A DNA stretch of 64,000 bases from Turnera subulata (GCA_028386065.3 JAKUCV010001129.1:226518-290517); one strand, 5' to 3'. Positions 9,981 through 21,654 are shown, numbered from the stretch's first letter. The notes: generated by a model from the letters alone, not told the origin. Program-made: numbers and translations.

Positions 9981-10358
9981 CTATTGAGTTACATGCTTCT
10001 CTAAGTCTTTTACAAGTTTTTGGACGTTTTTCATGTGAGGGAAGAGCTCCGCGCACGCCAGTTCGATCTGCAACACCGTCGAGCTGATCTTCTTCAGTGA
10101 GACGTTCAGCTGCGTCAGAGTCTGCTGCGGAGTGCTGCCCTCAGCTATAGCCTTGCCTTTCTTATCCTCAGCTTTCATGGGAGCACGCTTCTTTCGCCGT
10201 CTGCTGGAGACGACCATGTGCTCTTTCAAGCCGATGATGTTTGTCTTGAAACGCTTCTTGGGAGGTTCTTCATTGGAGCTTGTCGGGAAGGCAGTGCCAC
10301 CGATGTAGCTGTTGTTCTCGGAGTCTGAGGTAGTTTTTGATCTCAGCGGAGAGTCCAT
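9981..10358 (-). CDS. Antisense basic protein with NLS-like signals (E1 copy)
   Basis: This minus-strand ORF encodes 125 aa, beginning MDSPLRSKTTSDSENNS. It has two basic clusters, PPKKRFK at about 33-39 and SRRRKKR at about 52-58, that look like nuclear localisation signals. The C-terminal half (TLTQLNVSLKKI...LVKDLEKHV) looks helical and may form a coiled coil. I know no family for it. It lies upstream of the endonuclease-like ORF on the same strand, 863 bp away, and each has its own TATA box. The downstream side on the minus strand contains AATAAA-like motifs at about 9930-9945. The E2 copy (16763-17140) has the same length with scattered substitutions. Confidence 0.6.
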   Translation of the reverse strand: MDSPLRSKTTSDSENNSYIGGTAFPTSSNEEPPKKRFKTNIIGLKEHMVVSSRRRKKRAPMKAEDKKGKAIAEGSTPQQTLTQLNVSLKKISSTVLQIELACAELFPHMKNVQKLVKDLEKHVTQ

Positions 10359-10393
10359 GACTGTGTGTGAGTATGCCAGTCATGAGGTTTGGT

Positions 10394-10400
10394 TCTTATA
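10394..10400 (-). promoter_or_regulatory. TATA box of the antisense basic ORF (E1)
   Basis: The minus strand reads CCTCTATAAGAACC about 40 bp upstream of the ATG at 10358. E2 has CCTCTATAAATACC at the same place (17175-17182), a canonical plant TATA box. The expected RNA leader would be very short. Confidence 0.55.
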
Positions 10401-10527
10401 GAGGACGAGATGTCGCTTAAGGGTATAAGCGACATATCGCGTTGAGTTTGGACACCTGGCAGAGTGTGCCAGAAGCTTATCGTGGTAGGACCCACGGATC
10501 AGACGGAATTTCGGGGACGAAATTCTT

Positions 10528-10543
10528 TTTAAGGTGGGTAGAC
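10528..10543 (+). other. E1 polypurine tract before the 3' LTR
   Basis: TTTTAAGGTGGGTAGAC directly precedes the TGTAACA start of the 3' LTR. Just upstream is GGGGACGAAATTC, a motif I recall next to the 3' LTR of Tekay/Del gypsy elements in plants. E2 has the same arrangement at about 17310-17325. Confidence 0.6.
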
Positions 10544-11994
10544 TGTAACAGCCCGGGTAAAAATTTTGGATTTTTACCGGGACTGTAAAAGTCATTTTTT
10601 ACCGTGATTTGCTATTGAATTAATCTTGGGTAATTAATTCAAGGTAAATCGAGCGTCGTTTTTCGAAACCGAGAGTTTTCCCGCGCTCGTGATTTTTCCG
10701 TGGATTTTTCGGGCCTAAGTCGGTATTTTTCGGGTCCCGGGATTTTCGGAAAAATCACACCGGAAAATAACTAAGGGGGTAACAGTTATTTTTTGGTCCG
10801 GACCGGACTCGCTGCATTATGGAGGAATCACAAGTGTAACAGTAATTTTCCGTTTATAAAAAAAAGGAAGCAGGAGAAGAAAGGAAGAAGAGAGGAAGAG
10901 GAGAAGAAAAAGAAAAAGAGAGAAAGAAAAAAAAGAGAGAAAAAAGAAGAGAAGAAGAAAAAAAAAAGAGAAAAGGTAAATTAAAAAAAATAGGAAAACA
11001 GAAAAAAATACAGAGGGAAGGAAAAAAAAGAAGAAAAAGAGAGAAGGAAAAAAAATAATAAAGAGAAAAGAAAAAAAAAGAAGAAGCAAAAATCGGAAAA
11101 TGGAAGAAAAAGAAGAAATAGAAAAAAAAAACGGAGGAACAGTTCGTCACCCCGATAGCTCTTCGGGTTACTATTCACGGGAGGACGACCGGAGCCGTCT
11201 GGAGCTTCGCCGCCGCCACCAGTGCCTTCGCCACGCCGACGCGACCTCGACGCCGCCCTCCCCGTCGTCTCCCGCCTGCCGACGCTCCGCCAGTTGCCGT
11301 TGACCCAGCGAAGAACCCGCGAATCTCACTCTCTGCGCCGCTGACGACGACACCGGTGACGCAGTGCCGCTTTTGCATCGCCATGGAGTCGCCTCAGCGT
11401 CGCCGACCCCGCGCCAGCTTCTTCTTCGGGCTCGCCTTCCTCCTCTCACCGTCGCGCCGCTGCAACCCGTGAGCTGAGCCGCGTCCGACCCGTATCTTCT
11501 GGTCGGGTCGCATAGCTCTGGGTTTTGGGTTGCGGGCTTTGTGTGGATTGGGCTTGGGCATGGGCCGGCTGGGCTTGCACAGTGCAAGTCTGGGCTTTGT
11601 CCTGTTCAACCCAGTCCGATTAATTAAAAAAAAACAATATATATATATATTTATTTATATTCTGGTAATTAATTTTGAGAAAGAATATATATTTATTTTG
11701 AGAAAATTATGGTTAGTTTAAATCTAGAATTTTGAAAAAAAAATAAAAATATATGTACCTTGATAAATAATTAAGTTATGTTTTGGAAAAACTAATATTA
11801 TTTGGAAAAATATATATCATGGAAATATTTTCTGGAAAATTTATATAAATGTTATTTTTCCTGGAAAATTATGGTAACTGGTACCTTTTGGGAAAATATG
11901 TATTTATGGTATACATGATTTATATTTCTGAAATATATAATTATTTGGATAATGTACTTGTTTGGAAAAGTATTTTATGTTGGAAATATATATG
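10544..11994 (+). repeat. E1 3' LTR, first part
   Basis: It is colinear with the first half of the 5' LTR (purine tract, GC-rich part, TGGGC patch, AT-rich part). E2 interrupts it after ATATG (11990-11994). The remainder is at 25526-27033. The joined length is about 2.96 kb, against 2.93 kb for the 5' LTR. Confidence 0.85.
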
Positions 11995-14946
11995 TGTAAC
12001 AGCCCGGGTAAAATTTTTGATTTTTACCGGACTGTAAAAGTCTTTCTACAGTGATTTACAGAAAGAATTAATCTTGGGTAATTAATTCAAGGTAAATCGA
12101 GCGTCGGTTTTCGAAACTGAGAGTTTTCCCGCCCTTGTGATTTCTCCGTGGATTTCTTGGACCCAAGTTGGTATTTTTCGGGTTTCGAAATTTCTCGGAA
12201 AAACACACCGGAAAATAACTAAGGGGGGTACCGGTTATTTTCTGGTCCGGTCGGGACACGACTGCGTGACTGTGTCACGCAGCCACCTTCCACTGTGCAG
12301 CCTGTGATTTGTTTCCCTGTGCGCCCGTGACCCGTGCACCCGTGACCTGCCTTTCTCCTTCTCCTTCCCGTGATCCACCTACCCGAGACCACCCCACAGA
12401 CATCAACCCCTCACACATCTTCTTCCCTTCTTCCTCTTCTCTACCCGGGCATCACCACCATCACCTCGTTCCTTCCCTTCCATGCCCGAGTCACACAACA
12501 CTAACCACCCCCGAGACCACCTACCGAGCCGCCACGCAACACGCACCGAGCCTCCTCTTCCTTCTCTTCTTCTCGCTGCAGCTGGCCGGACGAGAAGACC
12601 CAGCAAGCCGACCGCCTCCTACTGCTGCTGCCGACGACGATCAGTCGCCTTCCTGCAACGCCGCCAGCACCGCCACCTCCTCTTTCTCCTTTCGTCTCCT
12701 CCCTGCGCCGCCCTCTCTTCGTCGCCCGTCATCCTCACGCTGCACCAGCCGCGTCAACCACCTGCGCGTCACCTCCCGCACGCGCCGTCGTCCTTGGAGC
12801 AACGACCCGACGAAGCCACCCTTTCCCCCTGCAGTCTCCACGACGTGTCCTCGCCTACGTCGCCTTCACCGCGCCTTGCTCCTGCAGCCGTGCCCCTCAT
12901 CCCGTCGCCTTCCTTGCTGTGTTTCCGCCCTACCGTCCTGCCTACGTCACGCCGCCAGCAACAGCCGCCAAGGACTGTCGGTCACGTGGTTCCATCTTCT
13001 GTACGTACAACCCGACGTACCCAACCCACATCATACGTACCCGATGCTGTGCACTACACCCGAACCCAAAACAACCCAAAATCAAATCCAACCAACCCGA
13101 ACCCCAAATACCACCCGAAACCTAACCCAGAACCGTACTACCCCTTGATGCTTTGGGCTTGGTTGGGCTGCTGTGTGTTGGGCTCGCTACGTGGGCCTGC
13201 CTAGGCTCTATGTAGTGGGCTGGGCAGCATTGTTCACGGCCCAATCCAAGTTAAAAAAAAAAACAAATAAATAAAATAATAATAGTAATAATAAAAATAA
13301 AATCTGATATATATATATATATATATTTATGATTAATACTTAGAAAATTAAATCATGGAAGTATTTTGGGAAAGTATAAGAAATGGAAAATAATTAATAT
13401 TTATGCAAACGAGAATAAGTTGGGATATATATATATATATATGTATATTAATAAATTCATATTCATTATCAGAAAATAAGTTATATGGTTATATTTTCTG
13501 GAAAATGGAGTTTTCTAAAGATAATAATACTTGGAAATTATGTTTTGGAAAGTATAATAATTTTTATGAAAATATTGTGGAAAATGTATACACATATTAT
13601 AAATTCCAGAAAAAAATATGGTAATTATTATTTTGGAAAAGTATATTATTTTATGAAAATATTTTGGAGAGAGTTTAAATTAAAGTATGGTACCGAAATT
13701 ATATTCGGATATACGTACGGTATAACATTTTCGATAAAGGGTAATAATAAAGAATATGAATCGGGATGGGTATATTTCGCAATATTGGCATCATAGCATA
13801 CTGATTATGTGCATTTATGAGTATATATTGTTTTGCTGTATAGGTTCGGATATCGGGCAGTTTCCCGAGGAGCCGGCGTCGGACCGGTCATTGTTTCCGG
13901 AGTTGAGTAATCGGCCAAGGTGAGGATGGATTTCCTTCAATATGTGTCTATATTACTCGGTTGTTGTGTTTGATGGTTGTTGCACTGTTAGGTGCTGCAT
14001 TTGTTGTGTTTGTTGTCGGGATGTTTATCCCGGTGCTATGATTTGATTTTGGGATGTTTATCCCCGTACGTAGAGTTTTTGGGTATTTATCTTTGAGTCT
14101 TTTGGTATAAGAATAATGAAATGAATAATAATTTGTGATAAGGACGTCGATCTTGGTTTTGGTTTGGGATGTCTATCCCGGGTTTTTGGTTAGGGATGTC
14201 GATCCCTGTGATTTTGTTTGATGATGACAATATAGTTGTCGCGTGGTAAGTAGTGGTACAACCGGATGGTTTGAGACTGTTTTGTGGTGGCCATGATCTG
14301 GATTACTTGTGATGGGCATGTTGATGCCGGTTTGATTGGGATGTTGATCCCTGAGTTTGATATTGGGATGTTGATCCCGAGTTCTTTTTGATTTGGCACC
14401 AGGAACAGGTTGATAACCTAGTACGACCCTAGCTTATCCGTGACGGGGCCCGGAAAGATAAAATTGGAAAATTGGATAATTTGATGTTAGTTGAGTCTTT
14501 TTGGTCTTGGACCGATTTTGGGTCGGGTCTTTTGGTTTGGCTGACTTGAGTAATTTTAGTGTTCATATTGATTGTCTTTCTTTCGTCGGTGAGCACTTCG
14601 GACTCACCCCACACCTGCGGGCTTTCATCCCGTAGGATGAGTTACTTTTGGTACAGGATTGGTGCATTCCAGACAAGCTGCAGCGTTATCCCTTGGACAG
14701 GGCTTGGATCCATAGTTTGCATCTATGTCGCATACAGTGTTTATGTGAGTTACTAAGTCTTCCGCTGTGCATTGTTTTATTATTGTTGAGCCATTGGGCC
14801 AGTTGAGTTATTATTATTGTTTTTACTTTGGGCTGTTGAGCCCGGATACCTGTTGTATACACTGTATGCTGGGCTTTGTCTGGATGGGTTGTCACAGTTC
14901 CGGCACGTGCTTACTGTGTACGGTAAATACGGGTCGGGGCGTTTCA
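11995..14946 (+). repeat. E2 5' LTR
   Basis: 2.95 kb. The first ~250 bp and the last ~1.8 kb are homologous to the E1 LTR. The middle (about 12250-13140) is different, C-rich and pyrimidine-rich, and replaces the purine tract and GC-rich part of E1. Long open frames there on both strands reflect composition and I do not call them genes. A TGGGC-rich patch follows (13145-13235), then AT-rich DNA. Confidence 0.83.
14018..14378 (+). repeat. Hairpin array in the E2 5' LTR
   Basis: The units correspond to those in the E1 LTR. Examples are GGGAT-GTTT-ATCCC at 14018 and GGCAT-GTTG-ATGCC at 14315. The latter lies where E1 has AAGCAT-GTCT-ATGCTT, so both arms changed together. The last unit, GGGAT-GTTG-ATCCC, ends at 14378. 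One unit near 14141 has lost pairing. The other LTR copy repeats the array at about 19349-19710. Confidence 0.75.
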
Positions 14947-15060
14947 TTTCGGTAGCGGAGCGGGCGTTAGGTATTGTTGGGTAGTCTTTGTGTGTTTGTT
15001 GTCTTGTTTGCATAGTTCGCTCCATTTGGTTATTATTTTATATCATTTAGTTAGTGCATT

Positions 15061-15150
15061 ATGGATCCAGTCAAGGGACACCAGCTGTCGCAGAACATAC
15101 ACATAAGAGGTAATGATGCCATAAATAAGCGAAAATATAAATATTATTAA
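15061..15150 (+). other. Short sense ORF (29 codons) in E2
   Basis: It reads MDPVKGHQLSQNIHIRGN... and is the homolog of the short frame at 8277-8357. It is conserved at the start and diverges after the NDAI residues. Its function is unknown. Confidence 0.28.
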
Positions 15151-15216
15151 TAATACTAATATTTGGATTACAGACAGAAACATTACATTGATAATTTTTT
15201 AAAAATAAAAATACAT

Positions 15217-15900
15217 TTAACGCCTGGGAACGACATTGACCCTGAAGCTGGTTGGGTCGTTGTTGATGTTTACTTGGATGCTATCGCTCCACGAGAACCA
15301 TATGCCGCCTCTGCTGTCTTGACCAGGAAGCTCGAACCGATTTGCTTGAGGGAACCGGAGTGGGATGAGACCGTGATCGTCTTGAGGCTGCCACTGGGTC
15401 TCCATCAGAACAACCATGTTTGGTTTGTATTGGTTCTTTAGGTCCCTCAGTGTGTGCGAGAACTCCTGGGAACGCCTTGCGACTCCTCTGCAGTTCCACA
15501 CCAGTAGTCGGGCCTTTGGCCAAGTTACGGGCAGACGAGTGACTCTGGGCATGCTCTGGGCCGTCATCGAGAGTTGGTAGTAGGTGCTCTGCTCCAGGAA
15601 GTGGCAAGTGGAGTCCTGGTTGAACTCCTGTATCCTTTCGGAGATGAAGAACATGATGGAGTTTGCCGAGCCATAGTAGGAGGTCCTCAGAGTGCCGCGG
15701 TCCTCTAGGAAGAACACCTCTTCCATTGGAGTGACGAAGAACCGCGATGAGTAGAGTTTGTCGACGAAGACCAGTCGGGGCATCCTGCCGAGCTCGTTCG
15801 GTAGTTCTTCAGCACGTTCGTTGACCATGCTGTAGGCCCGACGGTTCCTTCTGCCTAGGTTGGCACCTTCGACGAAGAAAACAGAAGATGGAGCAGGCAT
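15217..15900 (-). CDS. Antisense ORF with truncated LINE-type endonuclease domain (E2 copy)
   Basis: It encodes 227 aa starting MPAPSSVFFVEGANLG and ending FRVNVVPRR. Against the E1 copy I count about 21 differences in 227 positions and no frameshift or stop, although the two elements differ widely in LTR sequence. The WNCRG and E-T motifs of the endonuclease domain are kept, and the C-terminal catalytic half is absent here too. A TATA box at 16015-16021 lies about 118 bp upstream of the ATG. Survival of the frame in two diverged elements suggests it was under selection. A substitution-rate test would decide. Confidence 0.7.
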   Translation of the reverse strand: MPAPSSVFFVEGANLGRRNRRAYSMVNERAEELPNELGRMPRLVFVDKLYSSRFFVTPMEEVFFLEDRGTLRTSYYGSANSIMFFISERIQEFNQDSTCHFLEQSTYYQLSMTAQSMPRVTRLPVTWPKARLLVWNCRGVARRSQEFSHTLRDLKNQYKPNMVVLMETQWQPQDDHGLIPLRFPQANRFELPGQDSRGGIWFSWSDSIQVNINNDPTSFRVNVVPRR

Positions 15901-16014
15901 GTTGTTTTGGGATGTGTTGGTGTTTTGTTTTTCAGAGTTTTGTGGTTTTTGGTTGCCTGAATGTTTTGTTGCTTTTAAATGCTTTTGATAATTTACACCT
16001 CACTGCTCCGTTTC

Positions 16015-16021
16015 TTTTATA
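16015..16021 (-). promoter_or_regulatory. TATA box of the antisense endonuclease-like ORF (E2)
   Basis: The minus strand reads AAGAGTATAAAAGAAACGG. Its spacing to the ATG (115-121 bp) is nearly that of E1. Confidence 0.65.
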
Positions 16022-16762
16022 CTCTTATGGGGGGCGTGTTTACTGTTTTCGATTATCAAGATCTGCTTTTTGAAAATTTTTCCGTTGCTTCACTTATTGT
16101 TCGTTACTTTATACGTTTTTCGGGCTGCTATGCCAGAGTTTTTCAGCCTTTTCCCATCATATGATTTTCTTTCGCTCTGGCTACTTTGTCCTTTCTTTTC
16201 ATGGTTTTACTATATTTTTCTACATCTTTTACCACATCCATCCGTGACCGTTGAGGTTAGACGGATGGGACCACACCTCGAGTAGAGCACATGCACGACA
16301 AGTTTACAGCTGTTCGGACATCGTGGAGAGATACGTTGTCTTGACAGACGTTTTTGGCTCATGCGGAATTTATGAACAAGTGGGTAACGTTTCTTTCGAG
16401 GGACACAGTACGTGCTCGTGATCGTCACCGTGCGAGTTAACGGATGTCTTTTCCACGAGGGAGACAGACGACACCGTTAGTTGCGCGTGTTACGTTTCTT
16501 GGGTTCGTGGATGTTCACGTCCGAAACGAGCACCGATCATGAAATATATTTTTGTTTTAACTTCTTATGTTTTGATTTTGTTAAATGATTTTTGCTTTTA
16601 ATTTCTTTATATTTGATTTTATATTCCTATAATTGATTTTTATTTTCCTTGAGATATTTTATTTTTTTGTTTAACATAAGATTTTGTACATAAGAATTTT
16701 AATTTAAAAAGAAAGCTTATTTTATTTATTTCATAATAGTTTTACATCGGAGAAGAAGTACT

Positions 16763-17140
16763 CTATTGAGCTACTTGCTTCTCTAGATCTTTTACAAGTT
16801 TTTGTACGTTCTTCACGTGTGGGAAGAGTTTCGCGCACGCCAGTTCGATTTGCAACACCGCCGAGCTGATCTTCTTCAGTGAGACGTTCAACTGCGTCAG
16901 TGTCTGCTGTGGAGTGCTACTTTCAGCAGTAGCCTTGCCCTTTAGATTCTCGGCTTCTTTGGGAGCACGCTTCTTTCGGCTTCTTCGAGACACCACCATG
17001 TGTTCCTTCAGGCCGACGATGTTCGTCTTGAACCGCTTCTTGGGAGGCTTTTCATCGGAGCTTGTCGGGAAGGCAGTGCCACTGATGTAGCTGTTGTTCT
17101 CGGAGTCTGAGGTTGTTCTTGATCTCAGTGGAGAGTCCAT
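16763..17140 (-). CDS. Antisense basic protein with NLS-like signals (E2 copy)
   Basis: It encodes 125 aa, the same length as the E1 copy, with PPKKRFK and RRSRKKR clusters and the same helical C-terminus (LVKDLEKQV). Substitutions are scattered and the frame is intact. The order relative to the endonuclease-like ORF is the same as in E1. No known domain is visible. A role in the nucleus is inferred only from the basic clusters. Confidence 0.6.
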   Translation of the reverse strand: MDSPLRSRTTSDSENNSYISGTAFPTSSDEKPPKKRFKTNIVGLKEHMVVSRRSRKKRAPKEAENLKGKATAESSTPQQTLTQLNVSLKKISSAVLQIELACAKLFPHVKNVQKLVKDLEKQVAQ

Positions 17141-17174
17141 GACGGTGTGTGAGTATGCCAGTCATGAGGTTTGG

Positions 17175-17182
17175 TATTTATA
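17175..17182 (-). promoter_or_regulatory. TATA box of the antisense basic ORF (E2)
   Basis: The minus strand reads CTATAAATACC, a canonical plant TATA box about 40 bp upstream of the ATG at 17140. Confidence 0.6.
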
Positions 17183-17325
17183 GAGGACGAGATGTCGCTT
17201 AAGGGTATAAGCGGTATCTCGGGTTGAGGTTGGACACCTGGCAGAGTGTGCCACAAGCTTATCGTGGTAGGACCCACGGATAAGACGGAATTTCGGGGAC
17301 GAAATTCTTTTTAAGGTGGGTAGAC

Positions 17326-20235
17326 TGTAACAGCCCGGGTAAAATTTTTTATTTTTACCGGACTGTAAAAGTTTTTCTACAGTGATTTACCGAAAGAATT
17401 AATCTTGGGTAATTAATTCAAGGTAAATCGAGCGTCGTTTTTCGAAACCGAGAGTTTTCCAGCGTACGTGATTTCTCCGTGGATTTCTCGAACCCAAGTT
17501 GGTATTTTTTGGGTTTCGAAATTTCTCGGAAAAACACACCGGAAAATAAATAAGGGGGTACCGGTTATTTTCTGGTCCGGTCGGGACACGACTGCGTGAC
17601 TGTGTCACGCAGCCGCCTTCCACTGTGCAGCCTGTGATTTGTTTCCCTGTGCGCCCGTGACCCGTGCACCCGTGACCTGCCTTTCTCCTTCTCCTTCCCG
17701 TGATCCACCTACCCGAGACCACCCCACAGACTTCAACCCCTCACACATCTTCTTCCCTTCTTCCTCTTCTCTACCCGGGCATCACCACCATCACCTCGTT
17801 CCTTCCCTTCCATGCCCGAGTCACACAACACTAACCGCCCCCGAGACCACCTACCGAGCCGCCATGCAACACGCACCGAGCCTCCTCTTCCTTCTCTTCT
17901 TCTCGCTGCAGCTGGCCGGACGAGAAGACCCAGCAAGCCGACCGCCTCCTACTGCTGCTGCCGACGACGATCAGCCGCCTTCCTGCAACGCCGCCAGCAC
18001 CGCCACCTCCTCTTTTCTCCTTTCGTCTCCTCCCTGCGCCGCCCTCTCTTCGTCGCACGTCATCCTCACGCTGCACCAGCCGCGTCAACCACCTGCGCGT
18101 CACCTCCCGCACGCGCCGTCGTCCTTGGAGCAACGACCCGACGAAGCCACCCTTTCCCCTGCAGTCTCCGCGACGTGTCCTCGCCTCCGTAGCCTTCACC
18201 GCGCCTTGCTCCTGCAGCCGTGCCCCTCATCCCGTCGCCTTCCTTGCTGTGTTTCCGCCCTACCGTCCTGCCTGCGTCACGCCGCCAGCAACAGCCGCCA
18301 AGGACTGTCGGTCACGTGGTTCCATCTTCTGTACGTACAACCCGACGTACCCAACCCACATCATACGTACCCGATGCTGTGCACTACACCCGAACCCAAA
18401 ACAACCCAAAATCAAATCCAACCAACCCGAACCCCAAATACCACCCGAAACCTAACCCAGAACCGTACTACCCCTTGATGCTTTGGGCTTGGTTGGGCTG
18501 CTGGGCTGCTGTGTGTTGGGCTCGCTACGTGGGCCTGCCTGGGCTCTATGTAGTGGGCTGGACAGCACTGTTCACGGCCCAATCCAAGTTAAAAAAAAAA
18601 ACAAATAAATAAAATAATAATAGTAATAATAAAAATAAAATCTGATTTGTATATATATATATTTATGATTAATACTTAGAAAATTAAATCATGGAAGTAT
18701 TTTGGAAAAGTATAAGAAATGGAAAATAATTAATATTTATGCAAACGAGAATAAGTTGGGAAATATATATATGTATATTAATAAATTCATATTCATTATC
18801 AGAAAATAAGTTATATGGTTATATTTTCTGGAAAATGGAGTTTTCTAAAGATAATAATACTTGGAAATTATGTTTTGGAAAGTATAATAATTTTTATGGA
18901 AATATTGTGGAAAATGTATACACATATTATAAATTCCAGAAAAAAATATGGTAATTATTATTTTGGAAAAGTATATTATTTTATGAAAATATTTTGAAGA
19001 GAGTTTAAATTAAAGTATGGTACCGAAATTATATTCGGATATACGTACGGTATAACATTTTCGATAAAGGGTAATAATAAAGAATATGAATCGGGACGGG
19101 TATATTTCGCAGTATTGGCATCATAGCATACCGATTATGTGCATTTATGTGTATATATTGTTTTGCTGTATAGGTTCGGATATCGGGCAGTTTCCCGAGG
19201 AGCCGGCGTCGGACAGGTCATTGTTTCCGGAGTTGAGTAATCGGCCAAGGTGAGGATAGATTTCCTTCAATATGTGCCTATATTACTCGGTTGTTGTGTT
19301 TGATGGTTGTTGCACTGTTAGTTGCTGCATTTGTTGTGTTTGTTGTCAGGATGTTTATCCCGGTGCTATGATTTGATTTTGGGATGTTTATCCCCGTACG
19401 TAGAGTTTTTGGGTATTTATCTTTGAGTCTTTTGGTATAAGAATAATGGAATGAATAATAATTTGTGATAAGGATGTCGATCCTTGGTTTTGATTTGGGA
19501 TGTCTATCCCGGGTTTTTGGTTAGGGATGTCGATCCTTGTGATTTTGTTTGATGATGATAATATAGTTGTCGCGTGGTAAGTAGTGGTATGACCGGATGG
19601 TTTGAAACAGTTTTGTGGTGATCATGATCTGGGTTACTTGTGATGGGCATGTTGATGCCGGTTTGATTGGGATGTTGATCCCTGAGTTTGATATTGGGAT
19701 GTTGATCCCGGGTTCTTTTTGATCTGGCACCAGGAACAGGTTGATAACCTGGTACGACCCTAGCTTATCCGTGACGGGGCCCGGAAAGAAAAAAATTGGA
19801 AAATTGGATAATTTGATGTTAGTTGAGTCTTTTTGGTCTTGGACCGATTTTGGGTCGGGTCTTTTGGTTTGGCTAACTTGAGTAATTTTAGTGTTCATAT
19901 TGATTGTCTTTCCTTCGTCGGTGAGCACTTCGGACTCACCCCTCACCTGCGGGCTTTCATCCCGTAGGATGAGTTACTTTTGGTACAGGATTGGTGCATT
20001 CCAGACAGGCTGCAACGTTATCCCTTGGACAGGGCTTGGATCCATAGTTTGCATCTATGTCGCATACAGTGTTTATGTGAGTTATTAAGTCTTCCGCTGT
20101 GCATTGTTTTATTATTGTTGGGCCATTGGACCAGTTGAGTTATTATTATTGTTTTTACTTTGGGCTGTTGAGCCCGGATACCTGTTGTATACACTGTATG
20201 CTGGGCTTTGTCTGGTTGGGTTGTCACAGTTCCGG
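17326..20235 (+). repeat. E2 3' LTR, first part
   Basis: It starts TGTAACAGCCCGGGTAAAA and is closely similar to 11995-14946, including the C-rich middle (about 17580-18480) and the hairpin array. E3 interrupts it after TCCGG (20231-20235). The last 43 bp are at 25478-25520. Confidence 0.85.
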
Positions 20236-21653
20236 TGTTAGAACTCATGGTTCATTACAGGTTTTGATAATCGACAAACCAATTCCAGATCATGACAAAG
20301 ATGAAGCAAAAAGAAATGAAGGCAAATCATTCCTCAAGCAAAAGAAACCATTCAAGAGCAAAGGATCAAAGTGAATGAGCACAAGATTGAAGAGCCAAGA
20401 AAGAAGAGTTAGATTCATAAATTGTACAAGGTATAACACTCAACTCTTCTAGGACATTGGCTCAAAATAAGATAAAGTTTGCTCATGCATCACATAAACA
20501 TATTTCAAACATCAAACTACTTTTTGAGTCAATAACATCGATGTTATGTTTTAAAACATCGATGTTCTGCCTTTAAACAAATTTTCCAAAAATTGGCAGA
20601 AGGCTCAAAACATCGATGTTGGCTTCCTAAACATCGATGTTCTCATGACCGTTGCATTTGAAAATATTTCTTACATGAGCAAAACATCGATGTTGGATTT
20701 AGAACATCGATGTTCTTCAAATTGAGTCTTTTAACTCTTGTTCACAGAAGCAAAATAACATCGATGTTGTGAATTAAAACATCGATATTCTTCAATGATC
20801 AGTTTTCATCTCTTTTTCACAGAAGCAAAATAACATCGATGTTGGTTTTCAAACATCGATGTTCTTCATATGGAGCTTTAAAGGATCTTACACAGAATCA
20901 AAATAACATCGATGTTGGGTTTAATAACATCGATGTTTTAGTTACCGTTAGTCCAATAATTCAAATTTACTGGACAAAACATCGATGTTGAGACTTTAAA
21001 CATCGATGTTATGACCGTTATTCTGACAACTTTTCAGCACCCACTATGTCTTGTTTAAAGCTATTTTCTTGAGTGCATTTCAAACGACTCCATAATTTTT
21101 CAGAGCAACAAATTGAGCATTTTCAGCTCTGATTTAGTACTAATCAACTCTCTACATTCAAGCATTCATTTGATACATTCATCCAAATTTTAATTGAGCC
21201 AATATCCTATTGAGGATTTGAGAGTTGCCTTTTAGAGCTTAAATTCTATAACTCATATCTACTCTTGTGAGAGTTCTTTGTTTGAGTGATTGTATTGCTA
21301 TATACCTTAAGGGAGGTTAGTTCCCTTGTTGAGATTCATAGAAAGAGGGTATATCTTCTTGTGTGAGAAGTCTTGAAGTGAGGTATCTTCAAGCAGGAGA
21401 TTAGAGTTTCTTGGGACTAGAACTCTAGGTTGTAAACGGTTTGTTAAGCACCCGTAAGCTTAACGTAGATAGTGGAATCTTCAAAAGAGTCTCTTGAAGG
21501 ACTGGATTAGCCACACAAGTAGTGTGTGTGTGAACCAGGATAAATTGCTTGTGTCCTTCAATCTTTTTAATTCCGCATTTATTTCCTGCTTATTTCGTTT
21601 TAATCCGATAAACGCTATTCACCCCCCTCTAGCGTAGGGCTATTGTCCTAACA
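20236..21653 (+). repeat. E3 5' LTR
   Basis: 1418 bp with ends TGTTAG/CTAACA. Its first half carries the palindrome array (20534-21010). The last ~100 bp (AACGCTATTCACCC...) are typical of the end of copia LTRs. The 3' copy is 1375 bp. It has lost one palindrome of the sixth pair, and also a segment corresponding to about 21038-21062. Confidence 0.88.
20534..21010 (+). repeat. Phased palindrome array AACATCGATGTT in the E3 5' LTR
   Basis: There are fourteen sites, in seven pairs, of the perfect 12-bp palindrome AACATCGATGTT. The starts are 20534, 20555, 20609, 20630, 20683, 20703, 20757, 20778 (one mismatch), 20832, 20852, 20905, 20926, 20978 and 20999. Spacing within pairs is 20-21 bp and pair-to-pair spacing is 73-75 bp. 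These are close to 2 and 7 turns of B-DNA. Confidence 0.92.
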
Positions 21654-21654
21654 A

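Noticed and set aside
12309..13148. 279-codon Pro/Ser/Arg-rich open frame (also at 17639-18478)
   Set aside because: It lies in the C-rich middle of the E2 LTR, with overlapping open frames in other phases and on the other strand. The two copies differ by frameshifts (12482 and 17812 versions). No known family.
20534..21010. Regular short palindromic repeats resembling a CRISPR array
   Set aside because: The repeat is only 12 bp, spacers alternate between ~9 and ~42 bp, spacer sequences are shared with the other LTR, and it sits in a plant retrotransposon LTR.
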